Source: Vibrio sp. DW001 (GTDB taxonomy: Bacteria > Pseudomonadota > Gammaproteobacteria > Enterobacterales > Vibrionaceae). From it: a stretch of 64,000 nt of DNA. A model generated the notes under the pieces. It was given only the letters and a program-made list of their open reading frames with translations. It ran no database searches and was not told where the DNA came from. Both the position numbers and the translations under genes were made by a program. Below are positions 8,928 through 17,102 of this stretch, piece after piece. Numbering within the stretch: position 1 is the first letter of the stretch; each line of letters opens with the position of its first letter. Where the stretch lies: contig NZ_CP091975.1 of NCBI RefSeq assembly GCF_029016285.1, forward strand, positions 1,674,001-1,738,000. Reading direction: 5' to 3'.

Positions 8928-9204
8928 GTCATTTCAGATTCTATATTTCGTTGTTCCTAGCAAACTATTATCTCCACAGTCTTTTAGATAGTTTTGTCAA
9001 TGTGTTTGATGTAAAGCAGATGTGCTGTCATATTGGAGATATACGGATTACAAGCGCATACTGTTATTGGTATGAAGGCCGCTATGCTGTTAGTGTATTG
9101 TTTTATATAGAATAAAAAGGCGATCTTTGTAGTTGCATCAGAGGTTATGTGGCAATGTGTCATATAATGAGCGTAAACTTTTGTCGTTAATTTAGAGGGA
9201 AGCT

Positions 9205-9699
9205 ATGAGTTGGAAAACGATTTGGTTAGGGCTGATTAACTGGGTATTTCCTATTTTGGTGATAACGCCGTTGATAATGTATTTACACGTGTTCGTAGAG
9301 AATTCCACCGTATACGCATTAACATCAGCATGTATGATATTTATCTACTATGTGTTTACATTCTTTCGTTTAGAGTCAACGTTAAGTAAAACTCATCGTT
9401 ATGATATGGCGATGATTCCTGTAGTATATGTACTGGTACTAATCATAGTCGCTGCTTTGTTTTCATTCCCATTTATTATGACTAATGCTTTTCTAAATAC
9501 AGGGAAGTACATATCATCGTTCGATATTTTTTACTATTGCATGATTTCTTTGACGTCAGTAGGTTATGGCGATTTATCTCCTGTAAGTACTGCTGAACGA
9601 ATCTTAGCTATTGGAATGTCTTTAGTAGGTACATTGCATATGGTTATGTTTATTTCAGTTTTAGTTGGAAAACTTAGTGTTCTGAATAAAAAAAGCTAG
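9205..9699 (+). CDS. potassium-channel-like membrane protein (cargo)
   Basis: 164 residues, mostly hydrophobic. Two N-terminal helices (about 8-28 and 36-54) precede a pore module: helix 72-93, a pore loop with the K+ selectivity signature TSVGYGD (117-123) and a final helix about 131-155. This is the Ion_trans_2 family pattern, without a cytoplasmic RCK/TrkA domain. It should act in the inner membrane as a tetrameric K+ channel. RBS AGAGGGAAG precedes ATG. It has its own promoter region and terminator on the strand opposite to the capsid genes, which marks it as an independently expressed moron. A role in exclusion or abortive infection is possible but not shown. Confidence 0.75.
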   Translation: MSWKTIWLGLINWVFPILVITPLIMYLHVFVENSTVYALTSACMIFIYYVFTFFRLESTLSKTHRYDMAMIPVVYVLVLIIVAALFSFPFIMTNAFLNTGKYISSFDIFYYCMISLTSVGYGDLSPVSTAERILAIGMSLVGTLHMVMFISVLVGKLSVLNKKS

Positions 9700-9826
9700 T
9701 AAACGTTTAAGGTTTAAAGTTACTTGAACTAATCTCTGGAGCTTGTGTACGAGCACAAGTTCAAACTCATTTATGTCTGAAAGTAAGTAGAGATTTCTGA
9801 CTTCATAAAAATGAATGAGTAATAGA

Positions 9827-9854
9827 AAGGCCACTAGAAATAGTAGCCTTTTTG
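9827..9854 (+). terminator. terminator of the channel gene
   Basis: AAAGGC-ACTA arms around GAAA (one bulged base) with a T-run; lies between the convergent channel and scaffold genes. Confidence 0.7.
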
Positions 9855-9874
9855 TATTTTGACGTCGTGAGAGG

Positions 9875-10423
9875 TCAAAGGTACATGTCTTCCTCTTCCT
9901 CTCTATCAGACTCACCTGTAAGTGCAATGGCCTGTATGGTTAGGTTCTCTACTTGAGCAGATAACTCGGTGACTCTGTTTTTCAAGACACTGATTTGATC
10001 TTCTTTCTTATAGAACGAACTCTTCTTCACAACGTTATTCGTAGAAGTAGCTGAAAGATGAATTTGAGTGGTACCTAGAGAGGATGGGTTATCCGTTAAC
10101 GCAAGGCCAGTTAAGTAAGCTTTGCCTGTGCCTGCAAACTCTTCTATGTACTCACAAGCCGCGTGTAACAGTTGTCCTTGCTCAACGGTATGCAATAGCC
10201 TTGAATTAGGCTTTAGCACCGCATAGAGCTTGTTACTATGCTTTTTTAGTGAAGCAACAGAGCCAAGCTTTTCACCTCTTCGTTCTTGGTCTTTATTTAT
10301 GCGAGCGGTATAAACACTTGGGTTATAACTCTCTGCCATTTCGTCGATAATTTGCTGGCTGATTTCTCTACCACCAACAGACACACCTGCGGTTAAAATA
10401 CAGATTGGATCAGATATAAACAT
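9875..10423 (-). CDS. gpO-like capsid scaffold with a disabled protease domain
   Basis: 182 residues, related to the P2 capsid scaffold/protease gpO (284 residues). Matching segments: AESYNPSVYTARIN to P2 AETFDPRVYGCRIN, and FAGTGKAYLTGLALTDNPSSLGT to P2 FANTGKCYLVGLAVTDDPASLGT (in pieces). The P2 catalytic residues Asp19, His48 and Ser107 align with Gly17, Gln46 and Ala89, so proteolysis should be lost. The C-terminus is short, with a heptad-like stretch (residues about 136-166) and an acidic tail, lacking most of the gpO helical scaffold. Start ATG 10423 has RBS GAGGA; the earlier in-frame ATG at 10465 does not. It follows the capsid gene by 77 bases and is probably cotranscribed. Confidence 0.85.
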   Translation of the reverse strand: MFISDPICILTAGVSVGGREISQQIIDEMAESYNPSVYTARINKDQERRGEKLGSVASLKKHSNKLYAVLKPNSRLLHTVEQGQLLHAACEYIEEFAGTGKAYLTGLALTDNPSSLGTTQIHLSATSTNNVVKKSSFYKKEDQISVLKNRVTELSAQVENLTIQAIALTGESDREEEEDMYL

Positions 10424-10500
10424 ATGTTGTCCTCTTCTTCGTATTGAACGAACGAGCCCGACCAAGTGATAGGCGAGCTCCTTTCACTAAAATCTTGGGG

Positions 10501-11529
10501 CTATTTCCAAGCACCATTTTTGTTAAGTTTGACTGCATCGAAATCAATGGCAGCGGCTTTGTCTAATTGCTCAATGATGTAACACAGCGACATTGATTCG
10601 AAGCTCTCTAGACGGTTGAATCTATCGTTGCGTCTTCCAAATGAACGCCTAAAGGCGCGAGCTAAGAAGTAAATGGATAGGTTGTCGAAACTGGTGACCA
10701 TGATACCCCGTGCAGGAAAACAAGACGGCATAAAGGCAGGCATGGCGCCATAGGATTCTTTAATCTGTCGCATCTCTATTTGGTGAACGGGTTGCTTAGG
10801 ATCAACACGTTTTTGATAGAAGCTGGCCGCATCATGAGCCACTAAATCACTGCCAAGTAATACAACGAGGTCGTTAACATCACGATGACGGGGCGCTATT
10901 TTCGCCTTCACAGCGGACACGGCTTCATTAACGCTAGCGTAGTGACCATCTTCACCAATACGTATCTCTTCGCTCTCAGGGCTTAATATAGACGCTTCTC
11001 TGTGGTCTCTTAACGCTTGAATCCAACCTTCTGTTACATCTTCGCCGTTGGGGTTAAGTGCTTCGTCGGAATCATCGGCGGTCTCTTTACCAAAAAAGCC
11101 GACGCGTATTAAATCTAAGTTCGCATGCTTTTGCATTTCACGCTCAAAACAGTCATTAAAGTCGTCATGGTGCGCCCAAGCATCCATCGTTTCGTAGGAG
11201 ATAGCAGAATCAAAGTTAACTTGTTTACATTCATAAGGCATTCCAGTGCTCGGGTTTATTTTGCGCGGTATGCGTGTTCCGCCCTTGGCAGTATCGGTAC
11301 GTGCTGCAATGAGCTTGCCACTGCCTAAGCCTATCGAATTGTCCATATCTCGCACCACTAGAACGAGGTTGATGCGATTGAGAAATTCATCCGTTTTTCT
11401 CATTCGGATGAGTTCGCCTCTGGCCTGTGAACTCTCGACATAAAACCCCCCGTCTTGGTTAAGGGTGTCATATTGTTTTTGCTTATCGTCTTTGTATGCG
11501 CGGAATTTAATATCTGTGTTTGTGTCCAT
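10501..11529 (-). CDS. gpN-like major capsid protein
   Basis: 342 residues, close to the 357 of P2 gpN, the HK97-fold major capsid protein. Colinear matches include FLNRINLVLV with FLTRINIVPV, the TDTA-GGT segment, YECKQVNFDSAISYETMDAWA with YECDQINFDFYIRYKTLDLWA (in pieces), VTEGWIQ with VAVGWLQ, IRIGEDGHYASVNEAV, and LENLSIYYM-like FDNLSIYFL near the C-terminus. No frameshift or internal stop. In P2 the order is O then N; here the capsid gene comes first. The upstream 247 bases hold the promoter. Known role: forms the procapsid with scaffold. Here it is inferred to build satellite capsids or to co-assemble with a helper's. Confidence 0.92.
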   Translation of the reverse strand: MDTNTDIKFRAYKDDKQKQYDTLNQDGGFYVESSQARGELIRMRKTDEFLNRINLVLVVRDMDNSIGLGSGKLIAARTDTAKGGTRIPRKINPSTGMPYECKQVNFDSAISYETMDAWAHHDDFNDCFEREMQKHANLDLIRVGFFGKETADDSDEALNPNGEDVTEGWIQALRDHREASILSPESEEIRIGEDGHYASVNEAVSAVKAKIAPRHRDVNDLVVLLGSDLVAHDAASFYQKRVDPKQPVHQIEMRQIKESYGAMPAFMPSCFPARGIMVTSFDNLSIYFLARAFRRSFGRRNDRFNRLESFESMSLCYIIEQLDKAAAIDFDAVKLNKNGAWK

Positions 11530-11734
11530 GGGTTGTCCTGTTGGTTATTAAATGGATCTATTTCGTGAGGTTCTATTTAACCGATTTAAAAGACGTAACT
11601 GCACTGGATAGAATTCTAGATAGCGGTTCTAGAAGGTGATAAGCAAGATTGCGGCGGCGGGTTGGGTATTATGAAGAGGTGAGTTTGGTTTCCTCTTCAG
11701 TTTCTTATCTCACAATCATCTGTTGGAAAACTCT

Positions 11735-11762
11735 AAAGCCGCTCTCTCTGAGCGGCTTTTTT
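11735..11762 (+). terminator. plus-strand terminator upstream of the capsid gene
   Basis: AAAGCCGCTC, TCTCT loop, GAGCGGCTTT, then T-run on the plus strand. No plus-strand ORF ends here, so it may insulate the capsid operon or end a short transcript from 11580-11735. That stretch also has a G-rich core (GCGGCGGCGGGTTGGG) and two TTCTAGA motifs. Confidence 0.7.
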
Positions 11763-11776
11763 GTGTCTGTTATTTA

Positions 11777-12070
11777 TTAAACGGTTTGCTTGAATACCAT
11801 CGCTGGCCCTACAGGCTCATCACTTGGCGGTCGTTGTGATGGGGTCAGCATGCTAATAATCTTCTCTCGTCTCTTTGCTACTTCGGGTTGTGCCTGCTCA
11901 TCAGGGGGTTGGCTATTGGAATTCTCCACAATAAATTCTTCAAATACAGCGTACTGGCGAAATCGTGCCTGGCACGTTGTGCAATGACAGCAAAATTCCC
12001 TTACTTCATTGGAAATTATCCGCGAAGTTACGATTCGATATTTCGCACCGCAGTTAGGGCAATCTAACAT
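11777..12070 (-). CDS. Ogr/Delta-type zinc-finger late activator, copy 1
   Basis: 97 residues. The N-terminal 50 residues match the Ogr/Delta family of P2 and P4, which bind zinc and activate late promoters through RNA polymerase alpha: Cys4-X2-Cys7, X22, Cys30, with the last cysteine at 33 (CX2C instead of the usual CX4C), followed by the typical F-x-x-Y-x-V/F region. The C-terminal half is variable and polar. The start overlaps the end of copy 2 by 7 bases, so the two are translationally coupled. It sits between copy 2 and the capsid gene, where a late activator of that operon would be expected. Confidence 0.8.
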   Translation of the reverse strand: MLDCPNCGAKYRIVTSRIISNEVREFCCHCTTCQARFRQYAVFEEFIVENSNSQPPDEQAQPEVAKRREKIISMLTPSQRPPSDEPVGPAMVFKQTV

Positions 12071-12246
12071 GTGGCCTCCGGTTTCTTTGGAAGATTAATA
12101 CCTCCAATCAGGCTTAGAGATACCTTGAAAGAAGAAGAGCAATTCAAGTTAGAGCACTGACATGAGTGTTCACTCTGCTTGGCTGTTTGTCTCTGTTTGC
12201 TAATGACGTGCGCTTTGGAATAGCAAATCGGACACGTTACATACAT
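12064..12246 (-). CDS. Ogr/Delta-type zinc-finger protein, copy 2
   Basis: 60 residues, about the length of P2 Ogr (72). Cysteines at 5, 8, 31 and 36 give the exact family spacing C-X2-C-X22-C-X4-C, with the family tail pattern SNLNCSSSFKVSLSLI. Probably a late transcription activator. First gene of a leftward set with copy 1 and then the capsid genes. Confidence 0.8.
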   Translation of the reverse strand: MYVTCPICYSKAHVISKQRQTAKQSEHSCQCSNLNCSSSFKVSLSLIGGINLPKKPEATC

Positions 12247-12830
12247 ACGTTTTCCCTCAATTCTAAATGATGCCTTTAGAATGACGGTATCAACTCGGTG
12301 ATCTTCTGAATATTCAATGACTTTCTAAAATCCAATTCTAGAAAATGGCTGATGCGCAACTGTGCGTATTTTTGCGCGCAGATAGCGCGCGCAGGCCCCG
12401 TTCGGACTCACCCACCCCTCCGCACCGAAATTCCGCACGTTAAATTCGCGCAAAATAGGGCGCATGGTGTATATGGCTTGAAAGCTTGTTGGATAAGGGC
12501 TTGAGAGCGATTCCTAAAAAATAGCAGGATCGCAAACGTGCGTTTTTTTGCGTTTTAATTAAAAAATGCGCATTCAGGCTGTTTTTATACAGAAAAAAGA
12601 AGGTATCGTTCACTAAGGGGGAGTGAAACTTGTTGAGTAAAGAGTCAATTCAAAAGACCACACAACTTGTTGCATCCAAATATTCTCTAAAATCTAAATG
12701 GACTTGTCTTTTACACTTCCGTTTGCCCGAACTCGATTAATTATAAATGACGTATGGAAGTCAAACAGCCATGTGTCCTAATAGGAGTTGGCTCTCAGGT
12801 TGTGAACTTAAACTTCAGTTGGAAAAAATA
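12247..12830. other. large intergenic region between Ogr genes and cargo
   Basis: 584 noncoding bases with sharply uneven composition. The left part has short repeats of TGCGCA/GCGCGC type, a G+C-rich core at about 12372-12440, and further CGTGCG-type motifs to 12565; the right part is A+T-rich with no recognised promoter motif. By P2 synteny (cos lies between the gpA side and the structural side) this is where a packaging site should be. The opposed promoters for Ogr copy 2 and the cargo must also lie here. An in-frame ATG at 12747 is not used as the cargo start. Confidence 0.5.
12372..12440. other. candidate cos/packaging site
   Basis: A G+C-rich block (GCGCGC, GGCCCCG, CCCACCCCTCCGCACCG) in an otherwise A+T-rich element, flanked by short repeated TGCGC motifs. 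Position agrees with cos in P2. I see no exact P2 cos sequence, so this is an inference from place and composition. Confidence 0.3.
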
Positions 12831-13649
12831 ATGAAAGAAATAAAATTTAAAATCTCTTATCGAAAAGGTGAAGCGCATGAGGGACGTCTTGATATGTATG
12901 ATGCGTCTACATCATTACAAGGTTTTGCAAAAGCACTTTCCATTACTACACATGCCTTATTAAACGATGGTGAGATCAAGAAAAAGGGTAATAGAATTGA
13001 AGGAGCAAAAATATATATTCATCCATCAAGAAAAGGTTCTTTTGAAGAGCTTATTACTTTAGCCGTAGAAGAGAAAGTAGCTCTATCAATAGGAGCGAGT
13101 GTAATAGCTAATGTTTTCTATGACTTAATCAAGTGGACATGGAACCAAACGTTAGACAAAACATATGAGCCAGCTACACCTCATGTAAAAAAACTTCATA
13201 ATCGTGTGGAGCATTTTATTGGTGAAATGGAAGAAGCTTTAGAAATCCCACTAGAACAAGCTCATCGTCCAATAAAACAAAATGATGACATGACTATTTC
13301 AATAGTACGCACAAAAGTTGGTGATGTTGTTACGCTTGATAACAATACTTTGAAAAGTGTCTCGTTATACACAGAAAACAATCTAATAACGGAGATTATA
13401 GGCAATATAACTCGGTACAATATTCTTTCTGGGTTTGGTCGATTCTACGATGATGAGTTAGAGAGAACGGTGTCTTTCAAGCTACAAGAAAGTGTAAGCT
13501 CCAACCAGAAGCAGCTCCTAACATGGTCAATGCACCATGCTCAAAATGGAGATGGAGGCAAAATAAAACTAGAGGTCAAACGCGTGATGTCTGCAAAAGG
13601 TGCGGTAAAACGTTATCTAGTACACAAGGTAGCGCAAGCGGTGATTTAA
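12831..13649 (+). CDS. cargo protein of unknown function
   Basis: 272 residues counted from ATG 12831 (MKEIKFKISY); the upstream ATG at 12747 would add 28 residues with no ribosome-binding site. I do not recognise the family. Visible features: a beta-rich N-terminus ending in DASTSLQGFAKAL, a basic loop (KGNRIEGAKIYIHPSRKGS), a hydrophobic stretch at about 85-110 (ALSIGASVIANVFYDLIKWTW) that could be one membrane helix, and a charged C-terminal half. It is A+T-rich, on the strand opposite the phage genes, and is followed 107 bases later by a DUF2971 gene. Its position matches the P2/P4 moron slot where anti-phage genes are usually carried, so defence is the leading guess. Confidence 0.55.
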   Translation: MKEIKFKISYRKGEAHEGRLDMYDASTSLQGFAKALSITTHALLNDGEIKKKGNRIEGAKIYIHPSRKGSFEELITLAVEEKVALSIGASVIANVFYDLIKWTWNQTLDKTYEPATPHVKKLHNRVEHFIGEMEEALEIPLEQAHRPIKQNDDMTISIVRTKVGDVVTLDNNTLKSVSLYTENNLITEIIGNITRYNILSGFGRFYDDELERTVSFKLQESVSSNQKQLLTWSMHHAQNGDGGKIKLEVKRVMSAKGAVKRYLVHKVAQAVI

Positions 13650-13756
13650 CAATGAATAGTGACACACGAGATTTTGGGTTTGCAGTGATGAATAAAGCTA
13701 ATTTCAATTGTAAACCCGTCACTCTCAGGAATAAGATATCTAACTAAGGAAAAAAC

Positions 13757-14602
13757 ATGCTCTATAAATATACTGCACCTGACGGCATTATTAGCTTAAA
13801 AAACAAGAGTTTTAAAATTACGCCTCCTAACCAGTTCAATGATCCTTATGAGTTCATCCCTCGAATTTCTAATGGCACAGATCATGAAGAGATGAAAAAG
13901 TACTTACTAGATGAAGAAAACTTAGTCGAGTTCTATGAGGAAGTAATTGAACAGGAGTTATTTAAGGGCACATATGAAGAGTTCAAGGATGATATCGTAA
14001 ATTCTGCTGATAGGTTTGTGTCCACGATAGTTGACAACACTATGGATAAGGACACTCAATGGCAAAGTGCGCAGGACTTTTTAGAAATAATAAGTCAGAT
14101 AGTAGGGGTGTTTTGTCTCACTAAATGTCCCTCGAATATTTTGATGTGGTCCCACTATGCTTCTAGTCATACAGGTATCGTTATTGGAATAGAGGAAGGT
14201 AGCCAATTTCTCGACAATTCGGATGGTGTACATAGAGTTGAATATACAAACGAACGACCAGAGTTAGATTTATCATGGTTGGATGGAAGTAAGAATATTG
14301 CTGAATTTGGCATAGAAGTTCTAAGAAAAAAATTTTCATGTTGGGCTTATGAAGAAGAGGTTAGAGCAGTATTCAGCTTAGCCGATAGCAAAGCTTTTGA
14401 TACCGATTATGGGACTATATTTCTCAGAGAATTCGATCCTAATTCTATCCAAGAGGTGATTTTGGGTTGTAGGTGCTCACCTGAACTAGAAGACGAAGTA
14501 ATTGATATTCTAAGTGATGAATGCTATCTGCATGTGAAGTTAAAAAAGGCAACCTTAGACCCTATTAACTATAAGATAAACTCAGAACTAATCCTTGATT
14601 AG
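13757..14602 (+). CDS. DUF2971 protein (cargo)
   Basis: 281 residues with the DUF2971 signature: LYKYT at the N-terminus, ITPPNQFNDPYEF (residues about 24-36), VFCLTKCPSNILMWSHYASSHTGIVIGIE near 118-146 (given in pieces: CLTKCPSNILMWSHYA, SHTGIVIG), then FSCWAYEEEVRAVF and EVILGCRCSPE toward the C-terminus. DUF2971 proteins are common in mobile and defence-associated regions; biochemical function is unknown. RBS AAGGA precedes ATG 13757. It ends 12 bases from the convergent Ogr copy 3. With the 272-aa gene it forms a likely two-gene cargo unit. Confidence 0.8.
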   Translation: MLYKYTAPDGIISLKNKSFKITPPNQFNDPYEFIPRISNGTDHEEMKKYLLDEENLVEFYEEVIEQELFKGTYEEFKDDIVNSADRFVSTIVDNTMDKDTQWQSAQDFLEIISQIVGVFCLTKCPSNILMWSHYASSHTGIVIGIEEGSQFLDNSDGVHRVEYTNERPELDLSWLDGSKNIAEFGIEVLRKKFSCWAYEEEVRAVFSLADSKAFDTDYGTIFLREFDPNSIQEVILGCRCSPELEDEVIDILSDECYLHVKLKKATLDPINYKINSELILD

Positions 14603-14614
14603 TACGCTGAACAA

Positions 14615-14857
14615 TTAAGTCTCCACAAACAAATCAATCTGATCCAAATCCTCCGGCCTGCACAACTCAGGTTGGAGGTTCGGATTAGGCTTTCCCCCAA
14701 CTGGTTTAATAATCCGATGCACTGATGTGTAGGTCACGAAGATAACCCCGCAATTTAAGTTCATGCACTGACAATATGCCTCGCGTGTCTCTTTGCTCAT
14801 GGCTCGCGAAGTGGCTATTCGGGCTTTGCTTTCACATTTTGGGCAGGTAATTAACAT
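14615..14857 (-). CDS. Ogr/Delta-type zinc-finger protein, copy 3
   Basis: 80 residues; cysteines at 5, 8, 31 and 36 give C-X2-C-X22-C-X4-C, and the rest of the core (SRAMSKETREAYCQCMNLNC, VTYTSVHRIIKPV) is the closest of the three copies to P2 Ogr. It lies just downstream of the gpA-like gene on the same strand, apart from copies 1 and 2, so it may belong to the early transcript and act as the first switch to late expression. Confidence 0.85.
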   Translation of the reverse strand: MLITCPKCESKARIATSRAMSKETREAYCQCMNLNCGVIFVTYTSVHRIIKPVGGKPNPNLQPELCRPEDLDQIDLFVET

Positions 14858-14975
14858 CGTTCCTCTCTTAATACACTAACGCGCTTCGCTTGTTGAAACA
14901 CCCATCGAGCAAATCAGGCTTGTTTTACTCGATGGCCGTTTGGGGATTGCATCTGAAAATCGTTTTTAGCCGCGT

Positions 14976-16847
14976 TTACGTCACGGCTAACCGTCCATTT
15001 CGAATACTCACTGTCATGTGCTCATCGATTGGGACTTTCTCGCCCCGTTCTAGCGGAGTGAGTAGGGTCTTAACTCGTTTGGCATTCCATCCTGTGACCA
15101 CCATGAGGGCTTTTTCTAACGGCGAAAGTGGCTTTTCAGGAGCAGGGTTACAGTTATTTTCAGTGCTCCGAGACGGGACTCCGTCCCTTTTTGGAGTCGC
15201 TTTTAAATCGGATTTTCTAATGATTTCCCACTGCGCTTTGATGGTGTTAACGCAATGGTGCATGAAGGAGAACCCAACGATTTTCTTTACCGTTTCAAAA
15301 TAGCGGTTCTCTTTCTCTTCATAGGTAATTTGCGCGTCTCCGATGCCTTGAACAAAGTCTTTCCATCTTGATTTGTCGGCATGGCCGTGTAGGTCGGTGA
15401 GTTCATCACATTTGAGTGCTTTAATTTCCTCGGTCGAGGTTTTGCGCAGTGCGCGCCAAATCGAGACAGGTGCGCCACCGAATTGCTGAAACTGGCGAAT
15501 GCGCCAAAGGGAAGCCCAAGCGCGCACCGATTGCGCGGCTTTTTTGTCGGCCTCGGACATGTGCGAGCCGTTAAGGTTTTTTGCTATGTACTTAGCAATG
15601 TAGGCCGTTGCGCCACCCTTGGAAGGGTCGCAAAATTTGCAGTCGAAACGCGCCCTTAGTACCGGCTTATTTCGCTTCTTCAACTTGCCGTTAACCGTCT
15701 TGTAGTAAAGCTCTTGTTTATCTTCTTCAATGGCAATGTCTCGCAATGTAGAAACAATGAGCTCTTTTTCATCTTCTTTACAAAATAGGAAATAGTGCGC
15801 GTGCGCGGTTCCGTCTTTGTGTGGCTCGGCTACTCTAAAACCGAAATAATCTATCCCTTGCTTAGCAAGTATTGCCCTTGCTCGTGACCACTGTTTCATG
15901 AGGTTTTGGTGTCCCTCTTTCGGGTTTGCACCATTCCAATTCTTACTGTTTCGGTGGTACTTACTCGCCAGTGTCCACGTAATAAACGCGGCGGTGTATC
16001 CTTTAGTGTTGGCCAGCTCTTCAAAGCCTCGACTTCTTACCATCATTTCAATACGGCGGTTCTCAGGGTTCGATGTGCTCGCCATGAAGACATTTTCTAA
16101 ATCAACGCTGATATCTTCATCCGCATTGTAGATACAATAATCGGCTAGGAACTTAGCTTGTTTATCTTGCGCTTCTAGAAAGTTATTGAGCGTCATGGCG
16201 CTGACGTATTTTGATTGATTGGCATTGCTGCCTACACGACTAAGCGCGATTTGTGAGTACTCAATGTACTCAAACTTTAAACGCTCTAATCGGTCGTTTA
16301 TCCAATCGTCTGTGGTCATCTTAGTGATAGCGGTAAAGTACTGCTCGAAAGTAGGGCGCTTGGGTAGTCGAGGCGGCGTGATGTGATAATGCCTTATTAA
16401 TTTAGACAGCTTTCGGCACAGTAAACGAAGGTGATGTTCATCGCCGTCACCATCAAACTCAAGAATTAGTTTTTGTAGGTGCGTGACGAGCGTTAAACCA
16501 AATTCTTTACGCTTCTCATCAAGCATTAGAATGTCATGCGTCAAGGCGTTCATGTCGGATTTGATACTGGTTTGAATCTTGCCGATGCGTCTTTTTTTAC
16601 GTTCAGTGTAACGGGTGATTTTGCGGTATTCATTGCGGTCAATGCGACGACTGGCGAAGGGGTAGCGGTGTTCGATGTGCTCAGCAGACAGAAAGCTTTT
16701 CTTTGTCACTTCCCTTGCGAAGGATTCAAGACTGCTACGGGATGCGTTTTCACGCTTTGAACGGGCATAAACTTTTTTGTTTATATCACTCACCACAAAC
16801 TTAGGCAGTGTTGGGTAAAAGTGTGTTTGAAAGCTAGATACTATCAT
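14976..16847 (-). CDS. gpA-like rolling-circle replication initiator (HUH endonuclease)
   Basis: 623 residues, related to P2 gpA, which nicks the origin and starts rolling-circle replication. The metal-binding HUH motif is at His349-Ala-His351 (GTAHAHYFLF), and the two catalytic tyrosines with P2 spacing are Tyr416 and Tyr420 in AYIAKYIAKN. The upstream motif GFRVAEPHKDG and the cysteine pair CKFC are also as in the family. The N-terminal 250 residues are basic and helical. Full length with no frameshift, so replication should be autonomous. In P2 the origin lies inside gene A; I did not locate it here. It belongs to the Cox-initiated early operon. Confidence 0.9.
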   Translation of the reverse strand: MIVSSFQTHFYPTLPKFVVSDINKKVYARSKRENASRSSLESFAREVTKKSFLSAEHIEHRYPFASRRIDRNEYRKITRYTERKKRRIGKIQTSIKSDMNALTHDILMLDEKRKEFGLTLVTHLQKLILEFDGDGDEHHLRLLCRKLSKLIRHYHITPPRLPKRPTFEQYFTAITKMTTDDWINDRLERLKFEYIEYSQIALSRVGSNANQSKYVSAMTLNNFLEAQDKQAKFLADYCIYNADEDISVDLENVFMASTSNPENRRIEMMVRSRGFEELANTKGYTAAFITWTLASKYHRNSKNWNGANPKEGHQNLMKQWSRARAILAKQGIDYFGFRVAEPHKDGTAHAHYFLFCKEDEKELIVSTLRDIAIEEDKQELYYKTVNGKLKKRNKPVLRARFDCKFCDPSKGGATAYIAKYIAKNLNGSHMSEADKKAAQSVRAWASLWRIRQFQQFGGAPVSIWRALRKTSTEEIKALKCDELTDLHGHADKSRWKDFVQGIGDAQITYEEKENRYFETVKKIVGFSFMHHCVNTIKAQWEIIRKSDLKATPKRDGVPSRSTENNCNPAPEKPLSPLEKALMVVTGWNAKRVKTLLTPLERGEKVPIDEHMTVSIRNGRLAVT

Positions 16848-16901
16848 GGCTTTGTTTGTTCCTCTTCTTCATGCTGTCACCAGTGACGGACGCTATAAAA
16901 G

Positions 16902-17093
16902 CTATATACGCTCTAGGGAAACAAACTTTCCTGACTGTACATCGCGCAAGGTGTTAAAGGTTAAATTCCGATGGTCACAACAAGCCGACGCAAGTATTTT
17001 AAATTCCGGCTCACGCTCAACCGGAACCCATACCGTGACCTTTTTTAGTCCTTTTTCATGTTGGGCTAATTCATACTTTTTATTGCGTGACAT
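16902..17093 (-). CDS. small early protein, possibly ribbon-helix-helix
   Basis: 63 residues, strongly basic N-terminus (SRNKKYELAQHEKGLKKVTVWVP) and a C-terminus LRDVQSGKFVSLERI. The segment KKVTVWVPVER looks like the strand of a ribbon-helix-helix DNA-binding protein. Such genes are common beside gpA in P2-like phages. Function unknown. Confidence 0.55.
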   Translation of the reverse strand: MSRNKKYELAQHEKGLKKVTVWVPVEREPEFKILASACCDHRNLTFNTLRDVQSGKFVSLERI

Positions 17094-17102
17094 GGGCTTG
17101 CC

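Larger units (their letters stand above)
8811..9204. other. gap with tRNA-Trp fragment and hairpins
   Basis: Noncoding stretch holding the tRNA-Trp 3' fragment (8822-8870), a long palindrome, a terminator (8903-8927) and then A+T-rich DNA with the promoter of the channel gene. Nothing further recognised between 8930 and 9204. Confidence 0.6.

Noticed and set aside
12747..12830. Upstream start for the 272-aa cargo protein
   Set aside because: No ribosome-binding site before ATG 12747 and the added residues look non-coding.
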